From Hydrocarboniphaga effusa AP103 (GTDB lineage Bacteria; Pseudomonadota; Gammaproteobacteria; Nevskiales; Nevskiaceae), in contig NZ_AKGD01000004.1 in the NCBI RefSeq assembly GCF_000271305.1, forward strand, positions 62,001 to 126,000: a stretch of 64,000 nt of DNA. Direction: 5' to 3'. Shown piece by piece: positions 1 to 10,571 of the stretch. The notes beneath the pieces were generated by a model that worked only from the letters and a program-made list of their open reading frames with translations, did no database searches and had not been told where the DNA came from. Both the position numbers and the translations under genes were made by a program. Every line of letters starts with the position of its first letter. Within the stretch, counting starts at the first letter, position 1.

Positions 1-461
1 ACGAGGACAACGAGGCGATCTGGGTCAACGGTCGCGACATCAAATCCGCCGTCCGCGCCGAAGCCACCGGCGGCCTGGCCTCGCAGATCGCAGCCGCGCC
101 GGCGGTTCGCGCCGCGCTGCTGCAACGTCAAAAGGATTTCCGCGTCGCGCCGGGGCTGATCGGCGACGGCCGCGACATGGGCACCGTGGTGTTTCCGGAC
201 GCAGCGCTCAAGCTGTTCCTGACCGCGTCGGCCGAGGAGCGGGCCCGTCGCCGGCTGCTGCAGTTGAGGGCCGCCGGGCAAGACGCTATATTGGCAGACC
301 TCTGCACCGAAATTAGCACCCGCGATGAGCGGGACCGCACTCGCACCGTGGCGCCATTGGTGCCTGCCAGTGACGCGATCCTGATCGACACCACGCACCT
401 GAATCCCACGCAAGTGGCTGAGCGTGTTGAAGGTTTAGTCAAGGATCGTGGTTTGCTCTGA
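1..461 (+). CDS. cmk: Cytidylate kinase, C-terminal part (5' end outside window)
   Basis: CMP/dCMP kinase, which phosphorylates CMP and dCMP with ATP in pyrimidine nucleotide salvage. Only the last ~152 codons are present, read from base 3 to the TGA at 459-461. The visible part carries the family signature GRDMGTVVFPDA followed by the LFLTASAEERARRR lid/arginine region and a C-terminal DTTHLNPTQV segment, all typical of Cmk. It lies directly upstream of rpsA, the usual gammaproteobacterial order. No start or upstream signal can be judged. Confidence 0.95.
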   Translation, partial: EDNEAIWVNGRDIKSAVRAEATGGLASQIAAAPAVRAALLQRQKDFRVAPGLIGDGRDMGTVVFPDAALKLFLTASAEERARRRLLQLRAAGQDAILADLCTEISTRDERDRTRTVAPLVPASDAILIDTTHLNPTQVAERVEGLVKDRGLL

Positions 462-587
462 AGCATTCCTTCGAGAGCTTTCTAGTTTCGTGAAGCGGTA
501 TTGCAGAGCCTGGGCCACAAGCGGAGGCGGCCTTCGATAATTTGACTGACTGCCTTTCTCCGTCGCGGGCAGGATTACCGAGACACC

Positions 588-2264
<1,677 letters not shown>

Positions 2265-2303
2265 GCTGTCAGCTGTATCTACCCAAAAAGATTGGGAAAA
2301 ATC

Positions 2304-2335
2304 GAAGGGCCGCGCTTGCGCGGCCCTTCTTTTTT
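2304..2335 (+). terminator. Rho-independent terminator after rpsA
   Basis: Perfect 11-bp GC-rich stem (GAAGGGCCGCG / CGCGGCCCTTC, arms 2304-2314 and 2319-2329) with a 4-nt CTTG loop, followed by six T residues (2330-2335). It lies 40 bp after the rpsA stop and 40 bp before ihfB. Confidence 0.92.
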
Positions 2336-2374
2336 ATCTATCGTTCATGAAGGGGCGGCCATTTATCAACCTTT

Positions 2375-2680
2375 ATGACGAAGTCTGAGCTGATCGAACG
2401 TCTGGCTGCGCGACAGACGCATTTGATGCACAAGGATGTGGAGTTGGCGGTCAAGCTCATTCTCGATCGAATCAGCATGGCGCTGGCGCGGCAGGATCGC
2501 GCCGAGATCCGCGGCTTCGGCAGCTTTGCACTGCATCACCGCCCCAGCCGGGTCGGCCGCAATCCCAAGACCGGTGAATCGGTGACGATTCCGGCCAAGC
2601 ATGTGCCGCACTTCAAGCCAGGCAAGGAAATGCGCGAGCGAGTCAACGAAAAGGCTGAAGAAGACGCCAAGCGCACCTAA
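2375..2680 (+). CDS. ihfB: Integration host factor subunit beta
   Basis: DNA-bending nucleoid protein of the HU/IHF family; pairs with IhfA (not in the window) to bend DNA in recombination, sigma-54 promoter activation and replication. The 101-residue product starts [17 protein letters not shown] and holds the beta-arm signature [23 protein letters not shown], including the Pro that intercalates in DNA. Length and position after rpsA match ihfB (himD), not HU. An rpoN gene and a sigma-54-type regulator lie in the same window, for which IHF is a usual partner. Confidence 0.96.
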   Translation: MTKSELIERLAARQTHLMHKDVELAVKLILDRISMALARQDRAEIRGFGSFALHHRPSRVGRNPKTGESVTIPAKHVPHFKPGKEMRERVNEKAEEDAKRT

Positions 2681-2775
2681 ACGGTCTCTATAGACCCAGC
2701 AGGTCTCATCCACTCCGGCGACCTCGTTCGCCGTGTGGCTCGGAAACGCTGCTCAGACCCCCAGGGACAGCCCTC

Positions 2776-3081
2776 ATGTATCGAGTCCTGCTCACCGTCC
2801 TGCTGCTGATCGTGCTGTGTGTCGGCGCGGCGGTCGGTTATTTCAACGCCCAGACCATTCGCTTCGACTATCTGGCCGGGCAGGTCGAACTGCCCTTGAT
2901 CGCGCTGGTGGTCGCCGAGTTCATCCTGGCCGTGCTGCTGACGCTGATCGTCTGCTCGACGCGCATTCTGTCGCTCAAGTCCGAAGCGCGGCGCCTGCGC
3001 CGGCAGCTCGCGGACGCCGAAGCCGAACTCAAGACCTTGCGGGCCATTCCGATCACCGAATCGCCGCTCAAGGATGGTTGA
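2776..3081 (+). CDS. lapA: Lipopolysaccharide assembly protein A (DUF1049)
   Basis: Small inner-membrane protein of 101 residues acting with LapB in control of LPS synthesis, where LapB and FtsH adjust LpxC. Two hydrophobic helices are seen at about residues 3-22 and 38-60, then a basic/charged coiled tail (LKSEARRLRRQLADAEAELKTL) in the cytoplasm. The stop overlaps the lapB start by 8 bp, implying translational coupling. The order ihfB-lapA-lapB is standard for gammaproteobacteria. Confidence 0.9.
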   Translation: MYRVLLTVLLLIVLCVGAAVGYFNAQTIRFDYLAGQVELPLIALVVAEFILAVLLTLIVCSTRILSLKSEARRLRRQLADAEAELKTLRAIPITESPLKDG

Positions 3082-4261
3082 CAGCCTGTCGGTCTGGCTG
3101 GTCCTGCCGCTGGGCATCGCCCTCGGCTGGTACCTGCGCGCCCGCGGGCCGGCCGATCCGACGCAGCCGGCGAGCACCTCGGGCGCCTCCGGGGTCTCGC
3201 CGGATGCGCTCGCAGGCATGAGCCATCTAGTCAACGACGATCCCGATCAGGCCGTGGCTTCCTTGTTGCGGGCGACCGAACTGGACACCCAGGCCGTCGA
3301 GCTGCACCTGACGCTCGGCAGCCTGTTCCGCAAGCGCGGCGAGCTCGACCGGGCGCTGCGCGTGCACGAGTCCCTGGCCGATCGCGCCCAGCTGACCAGC
3401 GAGCAGATGGAGCGCACGCGCTTCGAGCTGGCCCAGGACTACTTCAAGGCCGGCATGATCGACAAGGCCGAGGAGCTGTTCGAGCAGCTGAGCCATCGCG
3501 GGCTGTATGCCACGGCGGCGCTCGAGGCGCTGATCTCCGTGCACGAGCAGAGCCGCGAATGGCGGCGCGCGATCGAAGCGAGCCGGCGCCTGCAGGCCGT
3601 CGGCGCCCAGCCGCGCCAGCCCGTCATTGCCCAGTATTACTGCGAGCTCGCCGAACAGGCGCGCATGGGCAAGGACATCGACGAGGCCATTCGCCTCGCC
3701 AACCGCGCGCTCGAAGAAGATGGCGGTTGCGTGCGCGCCAACCTCATCCTCGGCCGCCTTCAGGAAGAGGCGAAAGACTTTCGCGCCGCGGTCAAATCGC
3801 TGCGCCAGGTTCCCGAGCAGGATCTGCGCTACACGCCCGAGATCGTCGAGCCGCTCATGCGCTGCTCGAAGGAACTCGGCGAACTGCCGGCGTTCCTGGA
3901 TTTTCTGCGCGAGATCGACAGCGAAACCTCGGCGAGCGCGAGTGCCCTGGCCCAGGCCCAGCTGATGCGCGAAACCGGCATGAACCCGGCGCGTTTCCTG
4001 GCCGAGACCTTCTCGGCCTCGCCGAACTGGGCCTTGCTCGAACAGCTGCTGTCGTCGATCGAGCCGCCGGCCGATGAGACCTCGGCCGTGGCGATGAACA
4101 ATCTGCGCGAAGCGCTCAAGACCGCGGCTGCCGCGCGCAACCGCTACCGCTGCACGAGTTGCGGCCTCGCGCCGGGCCTGCTGTTCTGGCAATGCCCTTC
4201 GTGCAAGCAGTGGGGAAGCGTGATCCCGGCCGACGACCGGCTGATTCCGAAAGTCTCGTAA
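3074..4261 (+). CDS. lapB: Lipopolysaccharide assembly protein B (TPR, rubredoxin-like)
   Basis: Membrane-anchored TPR protein that, in E. coli (YciM), brings LpxC to FtsH and so tunes LPS output. The 395-residue product has one N-terminal membrane segment (about residues 5-21), a long series of TPR helices (about 45-320), and a C-terminal rubredoxin-type metal site with CTSC and CPSC pairs near residues 357-378. This is the exact family architecture and length. ATG at 3074 overlaps the lapA stop. Confidence 0.95.
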   Translation: MVDSLSVWLVLPLGIALGWYLRARGPADPTQPASTSGASGVSPDALAGMSHLVNDDPDQAVASLLRATELDTQAVELHLTLGSLFRKRGELDRALRVHESLADRAQLTSEQMERTRFELAQDYFKAGMIDKAEELFEQLSHRGLYATAALEALISVHEQSREWRRAIEASRRLQAVGAQPRQPVIAQYYCELAEQARMGKDIDEAIRLANRALEEDGGCVRANLILGRLQEEAKDFRAAVKSLRQVPEQDLRYTPEIVEPLMRCSKELGELPAFLDFLREIDSETSASASALAQAQLMRETGMNPARFLAETFSASPNWALLEQLLSSIEPPADETSAVAMNNLREALKTAAAARNRYRCTSCGLAPGLLFWQCPSCKQWGSVIPADDRLIPKVS

Positions 4262-4271
4262 CCGACCGGTT

Positions 4272-5357
4272 TCAGAACGCGCCGGCGATCTCGCCGCCGC
4301 CGAGGCATTCCTGGCCGTCGTAGAGCACGCAGAACTGCCCCGCAGCGATCGCGCGCTGCGCCTGTTCGAAGCGCACCTGCACGCCGCCGTCTTCGGCAAC
4401 GCGAACCAAGCAGGCCTGCAGGATCTGCCGATGGCGGATGCGCGCATGCAGGCGCTCAGGCAGCGGCGAAGGCTGGCGTATCCATTCGAACGGCAGCGTC
4501 GTCAGCACGTTCGACATCAGCAGCGGATGCGCGCCGTCCTGCGAGACGCGCAGCACGTTGTTCGGCTGATCCTTGGCGACCACGAACCACGGCGCTTCGC
4601 GCGCGCCCCGAACTCCGCCGATTGCCAGGCCTTTGCGCTGGCCGAGCGTGTAGTACATGAGCCCCTGATGCTGGCCGACGACGGCGCCGGCGTCGTCGAT
4701 CATCGGCCCCGGATTCGGCTTCAGGTAGTGCTGCAGGAAGCTGCGGAACTCGCGCTCGCCGATGAAGCAGATGCCGGTCGAATCCTTCTTGCGATGGTTC
4801 GGCAATCCGGCCTTGGCGGCGAGGGCACGCACCTCGGGCTTGGTGAGCCCGCCGATGGGGAACAGCACTTTCTCGAACTGCCGGCGTGCGACCAGGGCGA
4901 GGAAATAGGTCTGGTCCTTGTCCTCGGTGACCGAGCGCAACAGGCGCGGGCCATCGGCGGCCGAATGATCGAGCTGTGCGTAGTGGCCAGTGGCGACGAA
5001 GTCGGCGCCAAGCCGCAGCGCATGCTCGCGGAACGGCTGGAACTTGACCTCGCGATTGCACAGCAGGTCGGGGTTCGGCGTCTTGCCGGCGGCGTAGTCG
5101 GCGAGGAAGCGATCGAACACGCGCTGGCGGTATTCGGCCGAAAAATCGACGCGGTGCAGCGGAATGTCGAGTTCCTCGCAGACCGCCCGGGCGTCCTGGA
5201 AATCGTCGGCGGAGCTGCAATAGCCTGCTTCGTCCTCGGTCCAGTTGACCATGAACAGGCCCGAGACGCGGTAGCCTTGCTGTTTGAGCAGCCAGGCCGA
5301 GACGGCCGAATCGACGCCACCGGACAAGCCCACGATCACATGCGGCGCTGCACTCAC
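4272..5357 (-). CDS. mnmA: tRNA-specific 2-thiouridylase MnmA
   Basis: Adenylates U34 of Lys, Glu and Gln tRNAs and adds sulfur to give s2U34. The 361-residue protein shows the PP-loop GLSGGVDSAVSA at residues 9-20, the catalytic-cysteine segment DLLCNREVKF, and the second cysteine region STGICFIGERE. The start is a GTG at 5357; no better ATG lies near. It is the last gene of the minus-strand run that begins with gspG, 7 bp after the NUDIX gene. Confidence 0.96.
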   Translation of the reverse strand: MSAAPHVIVGLSGGVDSAVSAWLLKQQGYRVSGLFMVNWTEDEAGYCSSADDFQDARAVCEELDIPLHRVDFSAEYRQRVFDRFLADYAAGKTPNPDLLCNREVKFQPFREHALRLGADFVATGHYAQLDHSAADGPRLLRSVTEDKDQTYFLALVARRQFEKVLFPIGGLTKPEVRALAAKAGLPNHRKKDSTGICFIGEREFRSFLQHYLKPNPGPMIDDAGAVVGQHQGLMYYTLGQRKGLAIGGVRGAREAPWFVVAKDQPNNVLRVSQDGAHPLLMSNVLTTLPFEWIRQPSPLPERLHARIRHRQILQACLVRVAEDGGVQVRFEQAQRAIAAGQFCVLYDGQECLGGGEIAGAF

Positions 5358-5364
5358 GACAGGC

Positions 5365-5832
5365 TCAGCGTGGCGCGACGTGCCGGATCAATGACAGCGG
5401 ATACCGCCGACCGGCACGGTAATCCTCGATGCAGGTCAGCACCGACGGGCTGCGCAGACGCGACGCTTGTTGGACCACTTCGTCGTACGTGAGCCAAACC
5501 GCGCGCTCGATGCCGGTATCGAGCACGCGTTCGGGATGGTGCCGGAGCGCCCCGGCGATGAAGGCGAAGCGCACGAACGGATAGGCAAGGCCCTGGGGTT
5601 GCCATTCGTAGATGCCAAGGAAGGCGGTCGGCTCGACGTCCCAGCCCGACTCCTCGACGGTCTCGCGAATCGCACCTTCAACGAGCGTCTCGCCCGGCTC
5701 CCAGTGTCCGGCCGGCTGGTTCAGCACGAGCTCGCCGGCGATGCGTTCCTCGACGAGCAGGAAGCGGCCCTCGCGCTCGACGATGGTGGCGACGACGATG
5801 TGCGGCATCCAGTCCGGATTGGTGGCTGGCAT
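5365..5832 (-). CDS. NUDIX hydrolase (NudJ-like)
   Basis: NUDIX pyrophosphohydrolase of 155 residues. The Nudix box is seen as GHWEPGETLVEGAIRETVEESG (residues ~43-64; GX5EX7REVXEEXGU pattern with the REtvEE metal-binding core). NUDIX genes next to mnmA are commonly NudJ (phosphatase of HMP-PP and nucleoside di-/triphosphates), but substrate cannot be fixed from sequence. Its ATG shares one base with the gspN stop (TAATG), so it is translationally coupled to the secretion operon. Confidence 0.88.
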   Translation of the reverse strand: MPATNPDWMPHIVVATIVEREGRFLLVEERIAGELVLNQPAGHWEPGETLVEGAIRETVEESGWDVEPTAFLGIYEWQPQGLAYPFVRFAFIAGALRHHPERVLDTGIERAVWLTYDEVVQQASRLRSPSVLTCIEDYRAGRRYPLSLIRHVAPR

Positions 5833-6620
5833 TACTCCGAAACCTCCTGCACGGCCTCGACGGCGGGCGACTCCATCTGGCCTTTGCGGCGGATGTGGTA
5901 ATAGCCCTGGTTATCCGCCGCGCCGAGCGTGCGCAGCATGTTCACGAGCGGCTGCGGAGCGTCGGCCTTGGCGCGAATCTGCAGGTGCAGGTCGTAGCTG
6001 CGGTCGGCGTGCAGGGCTGCTTCGCCCGAGGCGTCGAGCGGGCCACCGAGCGTCTTGATCTTGGCGGCCAGGCCTTCGTCGACCGGCACCAGCTCGGCCT
6101 GGAAGTCGCCGATCATCAAGGGCTCGCGGCCGAGCTTCCACGCCAGCCGGTTGAGCGTCAGCGAGCCCTGCGCCTGGGTCGGGAAGCCGTTGTCGAGCAC
6201 GAGCTTCTGCGCATCGAGGCCAAGCTGGCCGTCGATCGGCAAAAACAGCTTGAGCGCCGCCAGCAGCGGCTTCACCGAGCCACTCGCGCGCAGGTCCGAC
6301 AGGCGCACGCCGCCGGTGACCGGCAGCGCCGCGTGGCCTTCGAGCACCAGACCGTCGCCGCTGCCCGAGAAATCGAAGGCGGCACGGCCGATCAGCAGCT
6401 GCCAGACGCTCATGGTCCAGCGCAGGTCGCGCACCGCAGTTTCGCCGCGCACGACGACGCCGGCCGCCGAACCCTGCTTGAGCGTGCCCGCGACGCCGCG
6501 CAGCTCGACCGTCGAGCCTTCGGGCTTGAGGTAGCCGTAGACCACTGCCAGCGGGGCGTACATCACCAGCGAGTAGAGGAAGACCAGCACACCCAGCAGA
6601 ATCGGCCAGCGCTTCTTCAT
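5832..6620 (-). CDS. gspN: Type II secretion system protein N
   Basis: Inner-membrane/periplasmic accessory protein of the type II secretion system. Product of 262 residues starting MKKRWPILLGVLVFLYSLVM, one N-terminal membrane anchor (about residues 5-25) and a periplasmic beta-rich remainder. The open frame continues upstream, but this ATG at 6618-6620 overlaps the gspM stop by 4 bp and gives the family N-terminus. Assignment rests on architecture and on its position after gspM. Confidence 0.8.
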   Translation of the reverse strand: MKKRWPILLGVLVFLYSLVMYAPLAVVYGYLKPEGSTVELRGVAGTLKQGSAAGVVVRGETAVRDLRWTMSVWQLLIGRAAFDFSGSGDGLVLEGHAALPVTGGVRLSDLRASGSVKPLLAALKLFLPIDGQLGLDAQKLVLDNGFPTQAQGSLTLNRLAWKLGREPLMIGDFQAELVPVDEGLAAKIKTLGGPLDASGEAALHADRSYDLHLQIRAKADAPQPLVNMLRTLGAADNQGYYHIRRKGQMESPAVEAVQEVSE

Positions 6621-7141
6621 CCTTTGTTCCGGGTCAGCGACAGGCGGGCGTCGACGAGGCCCACGCTGGGTTGGGCTTCGATGTCGAGAGACTGCACGGC
6701 AATGCCGTAGCGCGTCTGCAAATCGGCGAGCCAGCGCACGAGGTTGTCGAACGGCACGTCGTCGAACCAGATCTTCACTTCGGTATCGCCTTCGGGTTGC
6801 AGGCGTTCGGGCGCCTTGCCGAGCGAGCCGGCCTTGGTCGACTGATCGACCGCGGCGAGCAGCGACATGTTGCGGCCCTGCTGCGCAGCGCCGGTCTTGC
6901 GGGCGGCGCCGCTCACGGCCACCGCAGCCGCTTCGAGGCGGCTGGCGAGCGCGCGTGAGGAATCGAGCGCCTCGAGCCTGCTGCGATGGGCGTTGGCGAG
7001 CGGCTCGACAATGCTCAGGTAGATCACGGTGAGCAGCAGGGCAATGCCGCCGCCGCCGACGATCCAGCGCTCGCGCGGGCTGAGCGCTTCGAAGCGCACG
7101 CGCCCTTGCTGCAGCAAATCCCGGAGTTGTTGATTGGCCAT
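6617..7141 (-). CDS. gspM: Type II secretion system protein M
   Basis: Inner-membrane platform protein that pairs with GspL. The 174-residue protein has a short cytoplasmic N-terminus (LRDLLQQGRVRFEALSPRER), one membrane helix at about 27-46, and a periplasmic ferredoxin-like domain. It sits 15 bp after gspL and overlaps gspN by 4 bp. Sequence conservation in GspM is low, so synteny carries much of the call. Confidence 0.85.
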   Translation of the reverse strand: MANQQLRDLLQQGRVRFEALSPRERWIVGGGGIALLLTVIYLSIVEPLANAHRSRLEALDSSRALASRLEAAAVAVSGAARKTGAAQQGRNMSLLAAVDQSTKAGSLGKAPERLQPEGDTEVKIWFDDVPFDNLVRWLADLQTRYGIAVQSLDIEAQPSVGLVDARLSLTRNKG

Positions 7142-7156
7142 GTGCGCTCGCGATTC

Positions 7157-8380
7157 TCAGACCGGTGTGAGCTTGACGCGCACCTGCACGCCTTCGGTGC
7201 CCGCGTCGGCGGACTGCACTTCGAGCGTCGCCGCGCGCTGCGAGGCGAACCACTCGCGCAGCCGCTCGACGACCTGCAGATCGGACGCCTTCATCGCCAC
7301 GAACAGGGCGCCGTCGCGGAACTGCAGGTTCTGCAGCTTGAGCCCCTGATTGGCGCCAACCGCCTGCGTCATCACTTCGAGCAGCGGGAATACACCCGCA
7401 TCCTGGCCCGAGCCCTTGAGCGCGCGCATCTGCTGATCGAGCTGCACCTGCAGGTCGACGATGCGGGTTTCGTTCGGGAACAGCGCCTGGAAGCGGGCGA
7501 GGTTAGCCTGATCCTGCGCGCTGAGCTGCTGGCCGAGCCGCCAGGTTTCGATGCCGTAGATCGTCGCCGATAGTGCGATCGCAACGACCGCGAGAATCGC
7601 GGCGGCGCGCCAGGGCTTCCAGTAGCGATCGAGATCCTGCCGTTGCGAATACTCGCCCTGCAGCAGGTCGATCGCCTGCGACAGCTGCAGATGCTGGGCG
7701 AAAACTTCGAGCGGCCAGTGATAGCCCGGCAGCAGTTCGAGCGGCCAGTCGATGCGGCTGTAATCGAGCCCGGCGTTGCTGAGCGTGAGCAGGCGCAAAG
7801 CGCGGCTCTTGTCCGGATCGCCCATCAACAGATAGCTCGTCAAATCGTCGGGCGCGCAGTGGAAGCCCGAGAACGGCGCATTGCGAACGACGACCTGCTC
7901 GGCCTCGCAAAGCGCGCTCCAGCGACCTTGATCGGCGTCCCAGGGCAGGGCCAGCGTGTCCGGCACCAGGGCTTCGAGGCGCAGGCCGCGTTCGCGGAAC
8001 GGCGCGGTCCAGGCCCGCATGAGCTCGTCGGCGACCACGGCCACCGGATGACTGCCGTCGGCCTGGCGCGGGCCGAGCGCGAAGTGCAGGGTGTCGATAT
8101 CCTCGGCGAGCTGTTCCTCGAGCTGATACGGCGCGGCCTGCAGCACCTTGGAGGCCTGCCGGGCCGGCACCGTGACCGAGGTCAGCCGCACATCGGCGCC
8201 CGGCACGAAGACGATGAGCCGGCGACCGGCAGCCTGCTGCAGGGCGGCTTCGAGCGTGCCGTGCTGGACGCTGCTCAGGCCCGAACGGTCGGCCGGGGCG
8301 ACGGCGAACTCCACCGGAGCCGCGATCAGCGCGTCGGGCGGTACGCCCGAAGGCAGGCGAATATAAAGAATCTCTCGCAC
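7157..8380 (-). CDS. gspL: Type II secretion system protein L
   Basis: Inner-membrane component that links the GspE ATPase to the platform. At 407 residues it has the actin-like cytoplasmic domain (begins VREILYIRLPSG from a GTG at 8380), one membrane helix around residues 250-270 (WKPWRAAAILAVVAIALSAT) and a periplasmic ferredoxin-like domain at the C-terminus. A 55-bp gap separates it from gspK. GspE itself is not in the window. Confidence 0.9.
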   Translation of the reverse strand: MREILYIRLPSGVPPDALIAAPVEFAVAPADRSGLSSVQHGTLEAALQQAAGRRLIVFVPGADVRLTSVTVPARQASKVLQAAPYQLEEQLAEDIDTLHFALGPRQADGSHPVAVVADELMRAWTAPFRERGLRLEALVPDTLALPWDADQGRWSALCEAEQVVVRNAPFSGFHCAPDDLTSYLLMGDPDKSRALRLLTLSNAGLDYSRIDWPLELLPGYHWPLEVFAQHLQLSQAIDLLQGEYSQRQDLDRYWKPWRAAAILAVVAIALSATIYGIETWRLGQQLSAQDQANLARFQALFPNETRIVDLQVQLDQQMRALKGSGQDAGVFPLLEVMTQAVGANQGLKLQNLQFRDGALFVAMKASDLQVVERLREWFASQRAATLEVQSADAGTEGVQVRVKLTPV

Positions 8381-8435
8381 GCGGCTGAGTCGCTTGGGTT
8401 GATCGAATGACGTGGAAATGAAGTTGGCGGCTGCA

Positions 8436-9410
8436 CTATTCGCTGTCTGTGCTGCGCATCAGCACCAGCGGGGCGCCCGCCTGGGGGCGATAGTACAGAC
8501 TGTATATTGCCACATGAGAATTACCGATATTCGCGTCTGCACGGAGCTGGAAGAACTGGCTCCCGGTGCCGAGCATGCCGATATCCACATCGTTGCCGGT
8601 GAGCGCTCCGCTGTTGGTCAGCTCGCCGATATTCTCGATCGGCTTTTCCGCCCGGCTGCGAATGAATTCCTCGAGCGACGGGCTCGGCTGCGCGGCGAGC
8701 GCGCGCAGCACGGGCTCCGGCGCGGTGTTGACGTTGATCGTCGTCCTGAGCGGCAGGGCCGAGACATAAGGCAACAGCGCCCGATAGATTTCGGGCGTCA
8801 CGCCTTTGACGGCCATCAGTTCGGTGACGCTCATCATCGGCCGGTTCGCGGTCCGATACGGCGGCTGTCCGCTCCCGCGACTGTTGCCGAGGTACTCGTT
8901 GTCCTCGGCGCCGTCGTAGGGCGTGGGGTTCTGATCGCGGTCGACCCAATCCTTGATCGCCTCCGAAATCGGACGGGCGAGCGCCGGCTCGATTTCGAGC
9001 TGTTCGAACAGGCGGATGAAGACGGTCTGCCATTTCTTGAACGCCGCTTCGCTGTCCTGGCCGGCCGCATCGGCGAAGCCGAAATTGTTGAGGTTGAAGC
9101 GGCCCTGCATGTCGGAAATCTGTCCGGCCAGAAAGCCGTTTTCGATCGGAAGGCCGGCCACCGGCTGCGCCCAGATGTCGCTCAGCGCATCGAGCTTGTT
9201 CATGCGCGCGTCGCGCTGAAGAATGCCCTTGACCCAGGCTTCGACGCCGGTCGCGTACCACCAGGCCTTTTCGGTCTCCTGCAGCGTCGAGGTGCGCTGG
9301 ATGCTCATGCTGCCGGCCGACAGGATCGCGGTGGCTGCGATCACGGCGAGCGAGACGATCAGGATCGCGGTGATCAGGGCGATGCCGCGCTGGCGATGGG
9401 GGCTATTCAC
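8436..9410 (-). CDS. gspK: Type II secretion minor pseudopilin K
   Basis: Large minor pseudopilin that caps the pseudopilus tip with GspI and GspJ. I choose the GTG at 9408-9410, which overlaps the gspJ stop by 8 bp and gives 324 residues starting VNSPHRQRGIALITAILIVSLA; prepilin peptidase cleavage would follow the Gly of QRG. GspK lacks the usual Glu at +5, and none is seen here (IALITAIL). The alpha-helical inserted domain and the NFNL/NVNTAPEPVLRAL helix-hairpin-helix-like segment are present. A longer GTG start at 9464 is less likely. Confidence 0.92.
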   Translation of the reverse strand: MNSPHRQRGIALITAILIVSLAVIAATAILSAGSMSIQRTSTLQETEKAWWYATGVEAWVKGILQRDARMNKLDALSDIWAQPVAGLPIENGFLAGQISDMQGRFNLNNFGFADAAGQDSEAAFKKWQTVFIRLFEQLEIEPALARPISEAIKDWVDRDQNPTPYDGAEDNEYLGNSRGSGQPPYRTANRPMMSVTELMAVKGVTPEIYRALLPYVSALPLRTTINVNTAPEPVLRALAAQPSPSLEEFIRSRAEKPIENIGELTNSGALTGNDVDIGMLGTGSQFFQLRADANIGNSHVAIYSLYYRPQAGAPLVLMRSTDSE

Positions 9411-10179
9411 TGCCGTTCCCCTCGCCCGTATCGCCGCCATTACCCGACCCGCCGCTTCCGCCACTACCTTCGTCTCCGCTCGAGTTGTTCCCGGCGGGCG
9501 GCGGCGGTGGTTGTCCCTGCAGATTCATGTTCGCCGGCATCGGCTCCGCGCCCGGCTTGAACAGGAACCGCAGTTCACCCAGATCGGCGGTGACGAGCGT
9601 GAGTTCGATCGCCAGCGGTGGTGGCGGGTCCTGCCGAGCCGGGTTCTCGCCGCTTTGCTGTTGCAGTTGCTGCTGGGGCCACTGGTCGACCCACTCGCGC
9701 TCCTTGTCCATGTAGCGCAGCCGCAGCTCCTTGACCTGGTCGAGAAGCACCGTGCGCACCGGCTCGCTGTCCTGCGCCCGGTCGAGCACGCGATAGCTGA
9801 TGCGCTGCAGCTTGTCTCCGTCGAGAGCATAGCTCACGCGCTCCATGCTGCTGCGCTTGAGAAACAGCGGGTTGCGCCAGCCTCCGCGTGTGAGCTCGAC
9901 GACCTGCTCGCGCGCGCCGCGGATCGAGGGTTGCACGTCGCCGAAGTTGTCGCGGATCGGGCGCGGGACATAGTTCTGGAAGTCCGAGCGCATGCGCATG
10001 TAGGCCTTCTGCAGATCGGCCGTGCGCTTCATCGAGGCTTCGATCGAGACGCGCGTCTTGAGCACGCTGTTGAGTCCGCCGTAGGCCATCGCCGCCATGA
10101 TGCCGAAGATCAGCACCACCAGGATGACTTCGATCAGCGTGAAGCCGCGGCTGCGCGGTGCGCGCATCGAAGGGCTCAT
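9403..10179 (-). CDS. gspJ: Type II secretion minor pseudopilin J
   Basis: Minor pseudopilin of 258 residues. The prepilin motif RGFTLIEVILVVLIFGIMAAMAYGGL near the N-terminus gives the cleavage site after Gly with Glu at +5. The ATG at 10177-10179 overlaps the gspI stop by 4 bp. Oddly, the C-terminus ends in about 45 residues of low complexity: a PPPPPAGNN stretch, then a Gly/Ser/Glu-rich acidic tail. I do not know this from usual GspJ proteins. Confidence 0.92.
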   Translation of the reverse strand: MSPSMRAPRSRGFTLIEVILVVLIFGIMAAMAYGGLNSVLKTRVSIEASMKRTADLQKAYMRMRSDFQNYVPRPIRDNFGDVQPSIRGAREQVVELTRGGWRNPLFLKRSSMERVSYALDGDKLQRISYRVLDRAQDSEPVRTVLLDQVKELRLRYMDKEREWVDQWPQQQLQQQSGENPARQDPPPPLAIELTLVTADLGELRFLFKPGAEPMPANMNLQGQPPPPPAGNNSSGDEGSGGSGGSGNGGDTGEGNGSE

Positions 10180-10571
10180 CGGTTGACGAAACTCGTCAGC
10201 GAGGCCAGTACCGCATTGCCCTTGGGATCGTCGGGCGCGATCACGTCGACATCGATGCGCCGCAGCTTGTCGTCCTGCGTCTGCGTCACCGTGGCCCGCC
10301 ACTTCCATTCGATGCCGGCCATCTTGGCCTTGCCGTCGGTCTTGCCGACCGAAGGCCAGGCCTGATCGAGCGCGAATTCGGTGAGCCGGTTGTGCGCCAC
10401 CCATAGGGCGACGGTTTTCTGCCGCAGATAGCCCGCATTGGAGGCGTAGCGCGACATGCCCGAAATCACCGCGCTGAGCGCCAGCGCGAGCACCGAAACG
10501 GCGACCAGCACTTCGACGAGCGTGAAGCCTTTCGCGCGGCGCGCAGCGGCAGGCGGATGGACGTGCTTCAA
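10176..10571 (-). CDS. gspI: Type II secretion minor pseudopilin I
   Basis: Minor pseudopilin; GspI starts assembly of the I-J-K tip. Prepilin motif KGFTLVEVLVAVSVLALALSAV with Glu at +5. I place the start at TTG 10569-10571, which overlaps the gspH stop in a TTGA junction and yields 131 residues with a 16-residue leader. An ATG at 10617-10619 would add 16 residues and overlap gspH by 52 bp, so the start is not certain. Confidence 0.9.
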   Translation of the reverse strand: MKHVHPPAAARRAKGFTLVEVLVAVSVLALALSAVISGMSRYASNAGYLRQKTVALWVAHNRLTEFALDQAWPSVGKTDGKAKMAGIEWKWRATVTQTQDDKLRRIDVDVIAPDDPKGNAVLASLTSFVNR

